Assembly: GCA_026129335.1 (NCBI GenBank)
Contig: JAHCIH010000001.1
Location: 156,678 to 220,677 of the forward strand
Source: Anaerolineales bacterium
GTDB lineage: Bacteria; Chloroflexota; Anaerolineae; Anaerolineales; UBA11579
Length of the DNA stretch: 64,000 nucleotides
Reading direction: 5' to 3'
The notes beneath the pieces are model-generated. The model searched no databases. It saw nothing but the letters and a program-made list of their open reading frames with translations, and was not told the origin of the DNA. Positions 34,906 to 46,217 of this stretch are shown one piece after another. The position numbers and the translations under genes were made by a program. Each line of letters begins with the position of its first letter. The stretch's first letter is position 1.

Positions 34906-35589
34906 CTAAGGCTCCATCGCCACCAGGGCCTGCCAGGTCTGCGGGCCGACGATGCCGTCCACCGTGAGACCGTTCTTGGCCTGGAAGTCGTCCACCGCGG
35001 CGCGGGTCAGGGGGCCAAATTGGCCGTCCACGTTGACCTGGTTGTAGCCGAACTTGCCGCTCAACAGGCGCTGCAGGGCGCGTACGGCCTGGCCCGTGTC
35101 GCCCTGGTCCACCGTGCGGCCCTGGATCAGCGCGGCCCAGGTCTGCGGGCCGACGATGCCATCGGTCCCCAGGCCGGCGCCATTCTGGAAGGCGATGACC
35201 CGCTGGCGGGTTTGCGGGCCGAAAAGGCCGTCCACGGTGACATCATGGCCGTGGGAGCGCAGCAGGTGCTGGATGGCGAACACTTCCGGCCCGCTGTCAC
35301 CATTGCGGAACAGAGGCCAGTCCGGGATGACCAGCGCGGTGGCGGTGGGCGTGTGCGTGGCTGCGGGCAGCTCGGTGGGGCTCGGCTGCGGTGTGGGGCT
35401 GGCGACCTCGGTCTCCGCCGGGGTTTCGGTGGCCGTCTCGGTGGGGGTCACCTCGGCGGTCAGCTCAGCGTTGGCCTGCAGGGTGAGTTCCACGGCCATG
35501 GCCATCATGGTGGCCTGGGAGTCGGCGGCGGCAGCCGGGCTGCAGGCCACCAGGGCGGTGCTGATGAGTAAAAAAGCAAACAGTTTCAC
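34906..35589 (-). CDS. Lipoprotein with two peptidoglycan-binding domains
   Basis: 227 residues from the GTG at 35589, which has GGAGG 5 bases upstream; the frame is open 9 codons further. Lipobox LVAC near residue 16, a long Thr/Pro/Glu linker (about 40-90), then two PG_binding_1 domains (about 92-160 and 165-225) with the repeated pattern GPEVFAIQHLLRSHGHDVTVDGLFGPQTRQRVIAFQ and GQAVRALQRLLSGKFGYNQVNVDGQFGPLT. It would anchor to the membrane and bind the cell wall. Confidence 0.88.
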   Translation of the reverse strand: MKLFAFLLISTALVACSPAAAADSQATMMAMAVELTLQANAELTAEVTPTETATETPAETEVASPTPQPSPTELPAATHTPTATALVIPDWPLFRNGDSGPEVFAIQHLLRSHGHDVTVDGLFGPQTRQRVIAFQNGAGLGTDGIVGPQTWAALIQGRTVDQGDTGQAVRALQRLLSGKFGYNQVNVDGQFGPLTRAAVDDFQAKNGLTVDGIVGPQTWQALVAMEP

Positions 35590-35706
35590 GGGTTCCTCCA
35601 AAGTTTGAATGATCATTTCTTAGAGTCACCTGGCGGCCAAAAGCTTCATATTTGCGCGCGAATAGGGTTGCAGATGCTGTGCTAGAATGCATTTTCCTGT
35701 CCAATT

Positions 35707-37374
35707 ATGAAAAAGCAAATTCTCCTCCTCGTGGTCTTGTGCGCCAGCCTGCTGGCCGCAGGGGCGGTTTACGCGGCCACCGCTTCGGTGGTTACGGTGG
35801 ATGACGGCGGCGGCGATGATGTGGGCTATTACACGGCCCTGGCGATTGACGCCAACGGCAACGCCATCATCGCCTACTACGACTGGACCAATGGCGAACT
35901 CAAGATGGCGTTCTGCAACGACCAGGTGTGCAGCAGCCCCACGATCCAGACCATGGCCACGGGCCTTGGCGGCCTGGGCAGCTTCACCAGCATCGCGCTC
36001 GACGCCAGCGGCAACCCGGTGGTCAGCTACTATACGACTGCCAATTTCGGAACCCTGCGCTTGTTGACCTGTTTTGACCCGACTTGCGCAGCGAGCGCTA
36101 ATCTTCTTGTTGAAGATAACGGGGTGGGCTCGTACACTTCGCTGGCGCTTAACAGTTCGGGCAATGCGGTGATCAGTTATTACGGCCCCGGCACCCTCAA
36201 GTTGGCCTATTGCACAAACATAATCTGCAGCACCAACGTGATCAATACAGTGGACGATGGCGGTGGGGTGAATGATGTGGGCCTGTTCTCGTCGCTGAAG
36301 CTTGGCGCCGGCGGTTTTCCCGTCATCGCTTATTATGACGCCGACGCCGACAGCGTCAAGCTGGCGCGCTGCAATGATGTGGACTGCACGCTGCCGGCCA
36401 CGATCAATACGGTGGACGACAGCAGCCACGTCGGCTTCAACGGCATCTCGCTGGAACTGCGCAACTCCGGCTTCCCGGTGATGAGCTACTACGATGTGAC
36501 CAACCAGCGTCTCAAGCTGGCCAGTTGTGTGGACGCAGACTGCACCGCTCCGCCTGTAATCAACGTGGTCGATTCGGGCGATGTGGGCGAATACTCTTCG
36601 TTGAAGCTGGACGGCAACCTGCCGGTGATCAGCTACTTCGACAACGGCAACGGTGACCTCAAGCTGGCGCGCTGCCTGGACCCGAATTGTGCTTCGGCGG
36701 ACATTCAGGTGGTGGACGATTCGGGCGAAGTGGGTTGGGACACCTCACTGCAGCTGGGCAGCGCCCACATCAGCTACTATGACGTGACCAACGACAGCCT
36801 GAAATTCGCCTTCATCCCGGATGATGGTACTGTGCCGGCCCCAGTCACCGTTGGCGAGGCCAGCCCGCAGGCGCTGCCGGCCACCGGCTTTGCGCCGGGC
36901 GGGGTGGCGGCCTTGCCGGCGACCCGCCCCGAATACGCCGCCACGCAGATGGAGCTGATCATCCCCGCGCTGGATGTGCACACCACCATATTGGGCGTAC
37001 CCCAGGCAGACGGCAGTTGGGACGTGAGCTGGCTCGGCAGCCAGGCCGGCCACCTGCAGGGCACGGCATGGCCCACCTGGCTGGGCAACAGCGTGCTCAC
37101 CGGGCACGTGTGGGATGCGGACAATACGCCGGGCGTGTTCGCCGGCATCCACACATTGAAATACGGTGACCAGGTGGAAATCCGCGCCGACGGTCGCAGC
37201 TACACCTACGAGGTGCGCCACTCGCAATTGGTCTTGCCCAAGAACCTGAACGTGCTCACCCGAAACGACGGCTACTCCTGGGTCACTTTGCTCACTTGCG
37301 AACTCTTCAATCCCTTCTCCGGAGATTATTTCCTCCGGCGAGCCGTATCCGCCGTGCTGGTCTCAGTGGAATAA
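35707..37374 (+). CDS. Secreted seven-repeat beta-propeller fused to a sortase
   Basis: 555 residues. Signal peptide at 1-23. Residues 27-375 hold seven repeats of about 48 residues, each with a YYD-type strand (for example VISYYGPGTLKLAYC and VMSYYDVTNQRLKLASC) and, in six of them, a CX4C pair, which suggests a seven-bladed propeller. LPATG at 390-394 follows, then a sortase domain: TGH with His467, TLLTC with Cys531 and LRRAV with the catalytic Arg near 545. There is no membrane anchor after the sortase domain. The gene is divergent from the peptidoglycan-binding lipoprotein. A TAGAAT -10 lies about 17 bases before the start. Confidence 0.82.
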   Translation: MKKQILLLVVLCASLLAAGAVYAATASVVTVDDGGGDDVGYYTALAIDANGNAIIAYYDWTNGELKMAFCNDQVCSSPTIQTMATGLGGLGSFTSIALDASGNPVVSYYTTANFGTLRLLTCFDPTCAASANLLVEDNGVGSYTSLALNSSGNAVISYYGPGTLKLAYCTNIICSTNVINTVDDGGGVNDVGLFSSLKLGAGGFPVIAYYDADADSVKLARCNDVDCTLPATINTVDDSSHVGFNGISLELRNSGFPVMSYYDVTNQRLKLASCVDADCTAPPVINVVDSGDVGEYSSLKLDGNLPVISYFDNGNGDLKLARCLDPNCASADIQVVDDSGEVGWDTSLQLGSAHISYYDVTNDSLKFAFIPDDGTVPAPVTVGEASPQALPATGFAPGGVAALPATRPEYAATQMELIIPALDVHTTILGVPQADGSWDVSWLGSQAGHLQGTAWPTWLGNSVLTGHVWDADNTPGVFAGIHTLKYGDQVEIRADGRSYTYEVRHSQLVLPKNLNVLTRNDGYSWVTLLTCELFNPFSGDYFLRRAVSAVLVSVE

Positions 37375-37405
37375 AAAAACCGCCCGAAAGGGCGGTTTTT
37401 GTTTT
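37375..37405. terminator. Shared terminator of the sortase gene and sdhB
   Basis: Stem AAACCGCCC / GGGCGGTTT with GAAA loop and T/A-rich tails on both sides, between convergent genes. Confidence 0.9.
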
Positions 37406-38103
37406 TAGCCGGTGATGGCTTGCTTGACCTCGGCAATGGCTTGCGTCACGTGGATCTCGCGCGGGCAGGCTTCTGTGCAGTTGAAAGCCGTGCGGCAACG
37501 GAACACGCCGCCGTGGTCGGAGAGGATCTTGAGGCGCTCGCCCCCCGCCTGGTCACGGCTGTCGAAGATGAAGCGGTGTGCGTTGACGATGGCCGCCGGG
37601 CCGACGTACTGGTCGTCTGCCCAGTAGACCGGGCAGGAGGTGGTGCAGGCGGCGCACATGATGCACTTGGTGGTGTCGTCGAAGCGCTCGCGCTGCTCGG
37701 GGCTTTGCAGGCGCTCTTTGCCGTCGGCGGGCACCTCGTCGTTGACCAGGTAAGGCATCACCGCCTTGTAGCTGTCGAAGAACGGCTCCATGTCCACGAT
37801 CATGTCTTTGAGCACGGGGAGGCCGAGGATGGGTTCCACGGTAATCTCGTTGCCCACGTCTTTCACCAGCACCTTGCAGGCCAGCATGTTGCGGCCGTTG
37901 ATGCGCATGGCGTCTGAGCCGCAAACGCCGTGGGCGCAAGAGCGCCGGAAGGAGAGCGTGCCATCCACATGGCCCTTGACATGCTCCAACAGGTCCAGGA
38001 CGCGGTCGGTGGGCTGGGCTTCGATGTTGTAGGTGTCGAAGGAGGGCGTGCTGCGGCCGGCCTCCGGGTTGTAGCGAAAGATCTTGAGATAAACCAGCAT
38101 CAC
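37405..38103 (-). CDS. sdhB: Succinate dehydrogenase iron-sulfur subunit
   Basis: 232 residues. N-terminal [2Fe-2S] domain with CAHGVCGSDAM (cysteines near 56 and 61) and C-terminal [4Fe-4S]/[3Fe-4S] domain with CIMCAACTTSCP (near 147) and the third set CRTAFNCTEACP (near 203). It carries electrons from the flavin to the quinone site. It is the last gene of the sdhCDAB operon, 11 bases after sdhA. The two opening codons are both ATG with AGGAG upstream. Confidence 0.95.
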   Translation of the reverse strand: MMLVYLKIFRYNPEAGRSTPSFDTYNIEAQPTDRVLDLLEHVKGHVDGTLSFRRSCAHGVCGSDAMRINGRNMLACKVLVKDVGNEITVEPILGLPVLKDMIVDMEPFFDSYKAVMPYLVNDEVPADGKERLQSPEQRERFDDTTKCIMCAACTTSCPVYWADDQYVGPAAIVNAHRFIFDSRDQAGGERLKILSDHGGVFRCRTAFNCTEACPREIHVTQAIAEVKQAITG

Positions 38104-38114
38104 ACGGCTCCTGA

Positions 38115-39908
38115 TTAATACACGCGTTCCATGGGTTGGTGTTTGGTGATCGTCACCGGCTTGTAGTCCAGTTTCACCTGGTCGCCGTCCAGCCAGGCCA
38201 GGGAGTGCTTGAGCCAGTTGGCGTCGTCCCGCTGCGGGAAGTCCTCGCGGGCGTGAGCGCCGCGGCTTTCCGGCCGGGCTTCGGCGGAGACGGCGGTGAC
38301 CAGGGCCACATCCAGCAGGCAGCCCAATTCCCAGGCATTCAGCAAGTCGGTGTTGAAGCGGCGCCCGTGGTCGTCCACGCTGACGTTTAGATAGCGACTG
38401 CGCAGTTCGCGCATCTTCTCAGCGGCGCTGTGCATGCCCTCGGCAGTGCGGAACACGCCCACGTCGTCCATCATCTTCATCTTCATCTCTTCGGCGATGG
38501 TGACGATTTTCTCGCCGCCCTTGCCGGCCAGCAGGCGGTCCAGCTGCTCGCGGGTGAAGGCGGTGGGGTCTTCGTCCAGCGGCTTGTAGTCGGCGCCCTT
38601 GGCGTATTCGGCGGCCTTGATGCCGGCCTCTTTGCCGAAGACGACCAGGTCCAGCAGCGAGTTGGTGCCCAGGCGGTTGGCGCCGTGCACCGAGACGCAG
38701 GCGACTTCGCCGGCGGCGAAGAAGCCAGGCACCACGGCGCCTTTGGCATCAGCCAGTACCTGGGTGTGGAAGTTGGTGGGGATGCCGCCCATGGCGTAGT
38801 GCGCGGTGGGCTGGATGGGCATGAGTTCTTTGATAGGGTCCACGCCCAGGTAGGTGCGGGCGAAGTCGACAATGTCGGGCACCTTGGAGAGGAGCTGCTC
38901 GCCGGTGACGATCAGCGGCTTGCCGTCCGGACCGGTGCGACCGTCCAACTCGGCGTATTTGTTCACCGTCTCCGGGCGCATATCCAGATGGACGTAGCGG
39001 CCGCCGTTGATGCCGCGGCCTTCTTTGACTTCGAGGAAGATGGAGCGGCTGACCACGTCGCGCGAGGCCAGGTCTTTGACCGTGGGCGCATACCGCTCCA
39101 TGAAGCGCTCGCCCTGGTCGTTGACCAGAATGCCGCCCTCACCGCGCACGCCTTCGGTGATCAGGATGCCCATCTTGAAGATGCCGGTGGGGTGGAATTG
39201 GAAGAATTCCAGGTCTTGGGCGGGCAGGCCGCGGCGCATGGCGATGGCCACGCCGTCGCCGGTGTAGGCGTAGGCGTTCGAGGTGACCTCCCAGACGCGG
39301 CCGTGGCCGCCGGTGGCGAAGACCACCGACTTGGCGTGGAAGACGTGCAGGTCGCCGGTGGCGAGCTCCACGGCGACCACGCCGTTGACCACGCCGTCGC
39401 GCATCAGCAGGTCGAGCACGTGGAACTCATCGTAGAAGTTGACCTTGTTCTTGATGCACTGCTGGTAGAGGGTCTGCAGGATCATGTGGCCGGTGCGGTC
39501 GGCGGCGTAGCACGAGCGCATCACCGGCTTCTTGGTCTCGTTGTTGGTGTGCCCGCCAAAGCGGCGCTGGGCGATGGTACCGTCCGGGTTGCGCGAGAAG
39601 GGCAGGCCCATGTGCTCCAACTCGTAGACCACGGGCACGGCCTGGGTGCACATGTATTCGATGGCGTCCTGGTCGCCCAGGTAATCGCTGCCCTTGACCG
39701 TGTCGAAGGTGTGCCAGTCGGCGTGGTCTTCTTCCAGGTTGCCCAGCGCCGCGCCGATGCCGCCCTGGGCGGCGCCGGTGTGCGAACGGGTGGGGTAGAG
39801 CTTGCTGAGCACCGCGGTGTCCGCGCTGCGCGAGGCGTAGAGCGCGGCCATCAGGCCGGCGCCGCCGGCGCCTACGATGACGACTTCGTGTTGATGATGT
39901 TGCACCAT
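38115..39908 (-). CDS. sdhA: Succinate dehydrogenase flavoprotein subunit
   Basis: 597 residues from the ATG at 39908, with AAGGAA upstream; the frame extends 16 codons further but the conserved N-terminus ([24 protein letters not shown]) fits this start. FAD is bound at [10 protein letters not shown] and covalently at the His of [17 protein letters not shown]. Substrate-site residues appear in [11 protein letters not shown] and [12 protein letters not shown]. It oxidises succinate to fumarate in the TCA cycle. It is the third gene of sdhCDAB. Confidence 0.95.
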   Translation of the reverse strand: MVQHHQHEVVIVGAGGAGLMAALYASRSADTAVLSKLYPTRSHTGAAQGGIGAALGNLEEDHADWHTFDTVKGSDYLGDQDAIEYMCTQAVPVVYELEHMGLPFSRNPDGTIAQRRFGGHTNNETKKPVMRSCYAADRTGHMILQTLYQQCIKNKVNFYDEFHVLDLLMRDGVVNGVVAVELATGDLHVFHAKSVVFATGGHGRVWEVTSNAYAYTGDGVAIAMRRGLPAQDLEFFQFHPTGIFKMGILITEGVRGEGGILVNDQGERFMERYAPTVKDLASRDVVSRSIFLEVKEGRGINGGRYVHLDMRPETVNKYAELDGRTGPDGKPLIVTGEQLLSKVPDIVDFARTYLGVDPIKELMPIQPTAHYAMGGIPTNFHTQVLADAKGAVVPGFFAAGEVACVSVHGANRLGTNSLLDLVVFGKEAGIKAAEYAKGADYKPLDEDPTAFTREQLDRLLAGKGGEKIVTIAEEMKMKMMDDVGVFRTAEGMHSAAEKMRELRSRYLNVSVDDHGRRFNTDLLNAWELGCLLDVALVTAVSAEARPESRGAHAREDFPQRDDANWLKHSLAWLDGDQVKLDYKPVTITKHQPMERVY

Positions 39909-39921
39909 GAGGGTTCCTTGA

Positions 39922-40302
39922 CTAATGAGTGATGAGTTCCGGACGGGCGCCGCCAATCAGCGCGATAGCGCCGATGAGGCTGATGACCAGCCAGAGCACC
40001 AGCAGCAGAATGCTGACGTTGCGCCGGCCGCGCTCGCTGCGCACGAAGTCGAAGCTGACCTGGCGCAGGCCATACATACCGTGTGCGAAAGCGAAGGCAA
40101 GCAGCAAGAAGTTGTAGACCACCCAACCGGTGTTGGCCAGGCGCACGGCCACGTAATTGATATCGATGGCGTGCACGCCCACGATGACGTCCTGCAAATA
40201 GACGTGGAACCAGGCCAGCGGGATGAGCAGGATGCCGCTGTAGCGCATGGCGCGCCAGGCGATCGCTTCGAAACGGGGTTTCATTTTTGCTTGTGTGGCC
40301 AT
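39922..40302 (-). CDS. sdhD: Succinate dehydrogenase membrane anchor SdhD-type
   Basis: 126 residues with three hydrophobic segments (about 20-37, 56-80 and 92-116). It sits between the first anchor gene and sdhA in the usual order, 3 bases after the sdhC stop. His residues in the first two segments ([15 protein letters not shown]) could bind heme. The assignment rests on position and shape. Confidence 0.85.
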   Translation of the reverse strand: MATQAKMKPRFEAIAWRAMRYSGILLIPLAWFHVYLQDVIVGVHAIDINYVAVRLANTGWVVYNFLLLAFAFAHGMYGLRQVSFDFVRSERGRRNVSILLLVLWLVISLIGAIALIGGARPELITH

Positions 40303-40305
40303 GGC

Positions 40306-40755
40306 TTAGTGGGTTCCGATGAAGGGGAGCAGGTTGATGCCGTGGTTGTGCAGCAGCATGTTGTAGGTCATCCACAGCGCGGCGGGCGCCCAGAGCAGTA
40401 CGCTGATTGCCAGCGTGATGCGCACGGCGTTGCGCTGGGTCTGGATGGCCCAGCGCTTGGGCATCCACAGGTCGGTCACCGCGATGCGCAGGCCATTGAC
40501 GCCGTGGTAAATCACGGCGAAGACTAGGCCGATTTCGCCGAGCATGAACGGCGTGCTGCGGTAGAGGGCGATGGCGTGCTCGTAGAGCTCAGGATAGAAG
40601 TAGACCGTGGAGGTGTCCAGGATGTGGATGATGAGGAAGAGGAGCACGCCCAGCCCGGTGAGGCGGTGGAGCAGGAAAGCGTAGTGCCCCTCCCTGCCCT
40701 GGTACGTGGCATACCCGGTTGCAGTAGTTTTGAGCGGTGATGCGGAACTAGCCAA
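40306..40755 (-). CDS. sdhC: Succinate dehydrogenase cytochrome b556-type anchor
   Basis: 149 residues from a TTG at 40755 that has AGGAGG 5 bases upstream; upstream ATG options in the same frame have no site. HYAFLLHRLTGLGVLLFLIIHI with the conserved HRxTG near residue 27 and heme-ligand His residues is the family signature. Three membrane segments. It anchors the complex and holds the quinone site. A TATAAT at 40816..40811 on this strand, about 50 bases upstream, is a likely promoter for the operon. Confidence 0.88.
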   Translation of the reverse strand: MASSASPLKTTATGYATYQGREGHYAFLLHRLTGLGVLLFLIIHILDTSTVYFYPELYEHAIALYRSTPFMLGEIGLVFAVIYHGVNGLRIAVTDLWMPKRWAIQTQRNAVRITLAISVLLWAPAALWMTYNMLLHNHGINLLPFIGTH

Positions 40756-40810
40756 GAAGGCCTCCTGCAAAGTTGTGGAAACTTGATGTTTTTGGAAAGC
40801 CAGTATGTGA

Positions 40811-40816
40811 ATTATA
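40811..40816 (-). promoter_or_regulatory. -10 element of the sdh operon
   Basis: TATAAT on the minus strand, about 55 bases before the TTG start. The -35 is weak (CTGAAA at about 17 bases). Confidence 0.45.
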
Positions 40817-40862
40817 GCACCGGTGTCCAAAGCTTTCAGCGGCCAGCGTTCAGCTATCAGCT

Positions 40863-40889
40863 GTAGGGCGCACGGCCGTGCGCCCCTAC
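40863..40889. repeat. Family A palindrome
   Basis: GTAGGG / CCCCTAC arms around the same GCGCACGGCCGTGCGC core as the copy near 20854. Confidence 0.85.
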
Positions 40890-40897
40890 CGAAAGGC

Positions 40898-41503
40898 CTA
40901 AAAATCGATGCGCATGATGATGCGCCGCTTGCTGGGTTGGCTGATTTTCCTGAAACCGGCTTCCTCGAAGATGTTGTAGCTGCCCACGTGCAGCTCGCCC
41001 CAGGTGATCGTTTTGCCCGGGTGGGTGATCATCGAATAGGCTTCCAGGGCGCGGGCGCCGCGCTGGCGGGCAAAATCGACCGCTGCGAGCGCCAACGCAT
41101 AGGTGAAGCCGCGGCGGCGGTAGCCGTTGCGCACGATGAAGCAGGTCACCGCCCAAACGCTCTCGTCGTTTTCGTCTTCGTCCTCGCGGCCGACCCAGAG
41201 CCACTTCCTGAGCATCAGGTTCTCGTAGACCGGGCGCGGCTCCACGGCGCACCAGCCCACTGGCTCGTCGCCCAGGTAGGCGACCAGGCCGCTCGTCTGT
41301 GATGCTTGCGCATCACTGCAGTGGGTCTGGGCGCGCAGGCGGTCGGCGCGTTCCTCGTCGCCCACCAAGCGCCAGTTGCGCTCGTGAATCTTGAAGCGCT
41401 GGCAATAGCAGGGCTTGCCGTGGCAGCGCGCCGGGCCGAGGATGGCGATCAGGTCATCCCAGGAAGCCTGGTTGGCGGGGAGGATGGTGAGGGCACTTTC
41501 CAT
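40898..41503 (-). CDS. GNAT-family N-acetyltransferase
   Basis: 201 residues. The acetyl-CoA site is visible as VRNGYRRRGFTYALALAAVDFARQRGARALEAY, the R/Q-x-x-G-x-G/A motif A. Motif B (HVGSYNIFEEAGFRKISQ) follows at the C-terminal part. The N-terminal region has several cysteines (CHGKPCYCQRF), a feature I know from a subgroup of such proteins. The substrate is unknown. Its start lies 12 bases from a Family C repeat. Confidence 0.85.
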   Translation of the reverse strand: MESALTILPANQASWDDLIAILGPARCHGKPCYCQRFKIHERNWRLVGDEERADRLRAQTHCSDAQASQTSGLVAYLGDEPVGWCAVEPRPVYENLMLRKWLWVGREDEDENDESVWAVTCFIVRNGYRRRGFTYALALAAVDFARQRGARALEAYSMITHPGKTITWGELHVGSYNIFEEAGFRKISQPSKRRIIMRIDF

Positions 41504-41515
41504 ACAAACCTTTTA

Positions 41516-41573
41516 AACCACAAAGACACGAAGAACACAGAGTTTTTCTTGTGTCCTTTGTGCCTTTGTAGTG
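41516..41573. repeat. Family C repeat
   Basis: Inverted repeat with arms CCACAAAGACAC and GTGTCCTTTGTG (imperfect), a third dispersed palindrome type. A related half copy is at 47522-47541. Confidence 0.7.
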
Positions 41574-41605
41574 AGTAACGCGGTGTGCGCCCCTACCTGA
41601 CCGCG

Positions 41606-41693
41606 CGTCATTGCGAGGAGTATTCCAGCGCGTCAGCGCTGGAAACGGACGAAGCAATCTGGGACTTTAGCCAAACGCCTAGATTGCTTCGTC
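41606..41693. repeat. Family B repeat lacking the right arm
   Basis: CGTCATTGCGAGGAG at the left and an internal CGAAGCAATCT / AGATTGCTTCG palindrome. An insert with a perfect hairpin TTCCAGCGC / GCGCTGGAA lies at about 41622-41643. Confidence 0.75.
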
Positions 41694-41710
41694 TGCCGAT
41701 GGCCTACCAA

Positions 41711-41735
41711 AGGGCGAAGCATGCTTCGCCCCTAC
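41711..41735. repeat. Family A palindrome
   Basis: AGGGCGAAGCATGCTTCGCCCCTAC: core GGCGAAGC/GCTTCGCC around AT, right arm CCCCTAC. Confidence 0.8.
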
Positions 41736-41823
41736 GACAGATAGACAGGGGCTTGGGGATTGCTTCGCCCGCTTTGTTGCGCAACGCAAGGCTCGCAAAG
41801 ACGAACCAGACAGGCAGGCAACC

Positions 41824-41851
41824 GTAGGGGCGGCTTGCAAGCTGCCCTTAC
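41824..41851. repeat. Family A palindrome
   Basis: GTAGGGGCGGCTTG / CAAGCTGCCCTTAC, a near-perfect 28-bp palindrome, 9 bases before the icd stop. Confidence 0.85.
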
Positions 41852-41859
41852 ACGATATG

Positions 41860-43155
<1,296 letters not shown>

Positions 43156-43180
43156 CCATCTCTCCGGTGATTTTTGGGTG

Positions 43181-43251
43181 ATTATACTAGCGCCTCGTAT
43201 TGGCAAATTTATCAACGCCGGGCCGCGTAAGCCGTCCGCATTTGATATAAT
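43181..43251. promoter_or_regulatory. Divergent -10 elements between icd and the P-ATPase
   Basis: TATAAT at 43186..43181 on the minus strand faces icd with a leader of about 20-25 bases; TATAAT at 43246-43251 on the plus strand faces the P-ATPase with a leader of about 90 bases. Neither has a strong -35. Confidence 0.5.
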
Positions 43252-43343
43252 CACTTTTGCACGCCTGCAGTTGGATTTCCCCAAACCAAAAGCCTGCTTA
43301 ATATCGTTCATAATCCGCAAGTAGTCCCGAAGGAGGACCGCTA

Positions 43344-46157
43344 GTGGCACGTACGCCTGTACCTGTTAACCGAGAACAACAAATTAATGAACCCTGGCAC
43401 AACCTCGGTCGCGACGAAGTGGCCGAGAAGCTGGGCAGTTCCAGCGAGCGCGGCCTGAGCGAGGCCGAGGCCAAAGCCCGCCTGGAAAAATATGGCCCCA
43501 ACCGGCTGGAGGAGGCTCCCCCCAAGGGCTTCCTTTCCATGTTGTGGGAGCAACTGAACAACTTTGTCGTCTATCTGCTCTTCGCCGCGGCGGGCATTTC
43601 CATCGTCCTGGGCGAATGGGTGGAGGCCAGCGCCGTGCTGGCCATTGTGGTGCTCAATGCCGGCTTCGGCATCATCCAGGAACGCCGCGCCGAACAGGCG
43701 CTGGCCGCCCTGCGCCAGCTGGCCGCACCGGACGCACAGGTGCTGCGCGACGGCCACCGCCTGACCATCCCCTCGCACGAGGTGGTGCCCGGCGACATCG
43801 TCTTCGTGGAGGCGGGCAACTACATCCCCGCCGACCTGCGCCTGTTGGATGCGGTCAACCTGCGCGTGGAAGAAGCTGCGCTCACTGGCGAATCGCTGCC
43901 CGTAGAGAAATCCGCCACTCGCTTGGAGCAGGCGGATGTCTCGCTGGGCGACCGGGTCAACAGCGCCTTTATGGGCACGCTGGTGGCCTACGGCCGTGGC
44001 CGCGGCATCGTGGTGGCCACCGGCATGCGCACCCAGGTGGGCCTGATCGCCGAGATGTTGCAGGCCGTGCACCAGGAGCCGACGCCGCTGCAGCGCCGCC
44101 TCGAAGAACTGGGCCGCTGGCTGGGTTGGGCCGCGCTGGCCATCTGTGGCGTGGTCTTCCTCGTCGGCTGGCTGCGCGGGCAGGATCCGCTGCACATGTT
44201 CGAAGTCGCCGTGACCCTGGCCATCGCCGCGGTGCCTGAGGGCCTGCCGGCGGTGGTGACCATCAGCCTGGCGCTGGGCATGCGCGAGATGATCCGCCGC
44301 AATGCGCTGATCCGCCGCCTCTCCTCCGTAGAGACGCTGGGCTCGGCCACCGTGATCGGCTCCGACAAGACCGGCACGCTGACCCAGAACGCGATGACCG
44401 TCACCGACGTGTGGGTGGACGGCCGGCGGGTCTCCGTCTCCGGCACGGGCTACGTGCCTCAGGGCGAGTTCAGCCTGGACGGCAAGCCGTTCGATATTCA
44501 AAAGAACCACGGTCTAAGCAGCGCCCTGTGGCTGGCCGCCCTGGACAACGACGCCATCCTGGAGCCCAGCGGCGAGAGCGGCCACCAGCCGACTTTCCGT
44601 GTCATCGGCGACCCGACCGAGGCGGCCATGCTGGTCGCCGCGGCCAAGGGAGACGGGCGCTACACCGAGCTGGGCAAGTACTACCCGCGCGTGCAGGAGA
44701 TCCCTTTCAGCTCCGATCGCAAGCGCATGACCACCATCCACCAGATCGTCGAGCCGCACGCCGAGGACCTTTCCCCGTTCACCGAGGACGACGCCAAGCG
44801 TGATTGGCATGTGGTCGCCCTGAAGGGCGCTCCGGACGTGGTGCTGGAGCTGTGCAAGCAGTACTTGACGATAGATGACCAGCCGGTGGACTTGAACGAC
44901 AGCATGCGCGCCCGCATCCTGGAGGCCAACGACAAAATGGCCCAGGATGCGCTGCGTGTGATCGCCGTGGCCTACAGACTGGTGAAGGATATGCCCGAGC
45001 CGTTGACCGAGGAGAACGTGGAGCACGACCTGGTCTTTGTGGGCTTGTTCGGCATGATCGACCCGCCGCGGCCGGAGGTGAAGGATGCGCTGGTCAAGGC
45101 CCGCAAGGCCGGCATCCGCACGGTGATGATCACCGGCGACTACCCGCAGACCGCGCGGGCCATCGCCCTGCAGATCGGCCTGGTGACCGAGGGCAACGAC
45201 AAGGTGATCCCCGGCACTACGCTCAATGAGATGAGCGACGAGCAGCTACAGGAAGAAATCCGCCAGACCAGCGTGTTCGCCCGCGTGTCGCCGGAACACA
45301 AGGTGCGCATCGTCAATGCGCTGCGCGCCAACGGCAACGTGGTGGCGATGACCGGCGACGGTGTGAACGATGCGCCGGCCCTCAAACAGGCCGACATCGG
45401 CGTAGCTATGGGCATCACCGGCACCGACGTGGCCAAGGAAACCGCTGATATGGTGCTGACCGACGACAACTACGCCAGCATCGTCTCGGCGGTGGAGCAG
45501 GGCCGGGTGATCTACAGCAACATCCGCAAGTTTGTCTTCTTCCTGCTCTCCTGCAACACGGCGGAGATCGCCATCATCTTCACCGCCATCATGATGGGCC
45601 TGCCTTCGCCGTTGGCGCCCATCCAGCTGCTGTGGCTCAACCTGCTCACCGACGGCGCCCCGGCGCTGGCGCTGGGCACCGAGAAGGGTGACCCCGATGT
45701 GATGGAACAGCAGCCGCGCGGCAAGGACGAGCCGATCATCGACGGCGAGATGCGCCTGGGCATCGCCATCCAGACGGTGGTCAAGACTGCCGCCGTGCTA
45801 GCCGCTTACCTGGCCGGTTTGCAGCTGTACTCGCAAGTGGAAGCGGCCACCATGGCCTTCCTCACCCTGGGCTTCTGCGAACTGGCCCGCGCCTACACCG
45901 CCCGCTCGGAACACTATTCCATGTTCCATGGCGGCATGTTCAGCAACCCGAACATGAACTGGGCGGTGCTGATCTCCACCGTGCTGCTCTTGGTGGTGGT
46001 CTACCTGCCCGGTTTGAACGACATCTTCGAGACCCAGGCCCTCGGCTTGCAGCACTGGGCCTACATCCTGCCGCTGGCCCTGGTGCCCGCTATCGCCGCG
46101 GAGATCACCAAATGGTTCCTGCTGCGCAACCTGCGCCGCCAGCAGGCGGCCGCCTAG
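43344..46157 (+). CDS. Cation-transporting P-type ATPase, calcium-type (P2A)
   Basis: 937 residues, starting with GTG that has AAGGAGG upstream. N-terminal cation-ATPase domain, ten membrane segments, PEGLP in the fourth membrane segment (about 298), phosphorylation motif DKTGTLTQ near 341, nucleotide-domain and the hinge [14 protein letters not shown] near 672. SCNTAEI (M5) and [17 protein letters not shown] (M6) contain the Asn and Asp used for calcium in SERCA/PMR1-type pumps. It would export calcium or manganese. It is one of the longest genes in the window. Confidence 0.92.
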   Translation: MARTPVPVNREQQINEPWHNLGRDEVAEKLGSSSERGLSEAEAKARLEKYGPNRLEEAPPKGFLSMLWEQLNNFVVYLLFAAAGISIVLGEWVEASAVLAIVVLNAGFGIIQERRAEQALAALRQLAAPDAQVLRDGHRLTIPSHEVVPGDIVFVEAGNYIPADLRLLDAVNLRVEEAALTGESLPVEKSATRLEQADVSLGDRVNSAFMGTLVAYGRGRGIVVATGMRTQVGLIAEMLQAVHQEPTPLQRRLEELGRWLGWAALAICGVVFLVGWLRGQDPLHMFEVAVTLAIAAVPEGLPAVVTISLALGMREMIRRNALIRRLSSVETLGSATVIGSDKTGTLTQNAMTVTDVWVDGRRVSVSGTGYVPQGEFSLDGKPFDIQKNHGLSSALWLAALDNDAILEPSGESGHQPTFRVIGDPTEAAMLVAAAKGDGRYTELGKYYPRVQEIPFSSDRKRMTTIHQIVEPHAEDLSPFTEDDAKRDWHVVALKGAPDVVLELCKQYLTIDDQPVDLNDSMRARILEANDKMAQDALRVIAVAYRLVKDMPEPLTEENVEHDLVFVGLFGMIDPPRPEVKDALVKARKAGIRTVMITGDYPQTARAIALQIGLVTEGNDKVIPGTTLNEMSDEQLQEEIRQTSVFARVSPEHKVRIVNALRANGNVVAMTGDGVNDAPALKQADIGVAMGITGTDVAKETADMVLTDDNYASIVSAVEQGRVIYSNIRKFVFFLLSCNTAEIAIIFTAIMMGLPSPLAPIQLLWLNLLTDGAPALALGTEKGDPDVMEQQPRGKDEPIIDGEMRLGIAIQTVVKTAAVLAAYLAGLQLYSQVEAATMAFLTLGFCELARAYTARSEHYSMFHGGMFSNPNMNWAVLISTVLLLVVVYLPGLNDIFETQALGLQHWAYILPLALVPAIAAEITKWFLLRNLRRQQAAA

Positions 46158-46171
46158 GCTGACTACGAATC

Positions 46172-46205
46172 AAAAAGCCCGCCGGTTACCGGCGGGCTTT
46201 TTTGT
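46172..46205. terminator. Shared terminator of the P-ATPase and 46218 gene
   Basis: Stem AAAGCCCGCCGG / CCGGCGGGCTTT with a short loop and T tails on both strands. Confidence 0.88.
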
Positions 46206-46217
46206 TGGCGGTTGGGC

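Larger units (their letters stand above)
41504..41859. other. Non-coding repeat cluster between GNAT and icd
   Basis: 356 bases without a gene. They contain a Family C repeat, a Family B repeat lacking its right arm, two Family A palindromes and no obvious remnant of a coding sequence. Confidence 0.7.

Noticed and set aside
38430-39932. A 500-codon plus-strand frame opposite sdhA
   Set aside because: It is antisense to a well conserved enzyme and has shadow composition.
43156-43350. A 65-codon N-terminal extension of isocitrate dehydrogenase
   Set aside because: The extension has no similarity to the family, overlaps the divergent promoters, and the internal ATG has a GGAGAG site.
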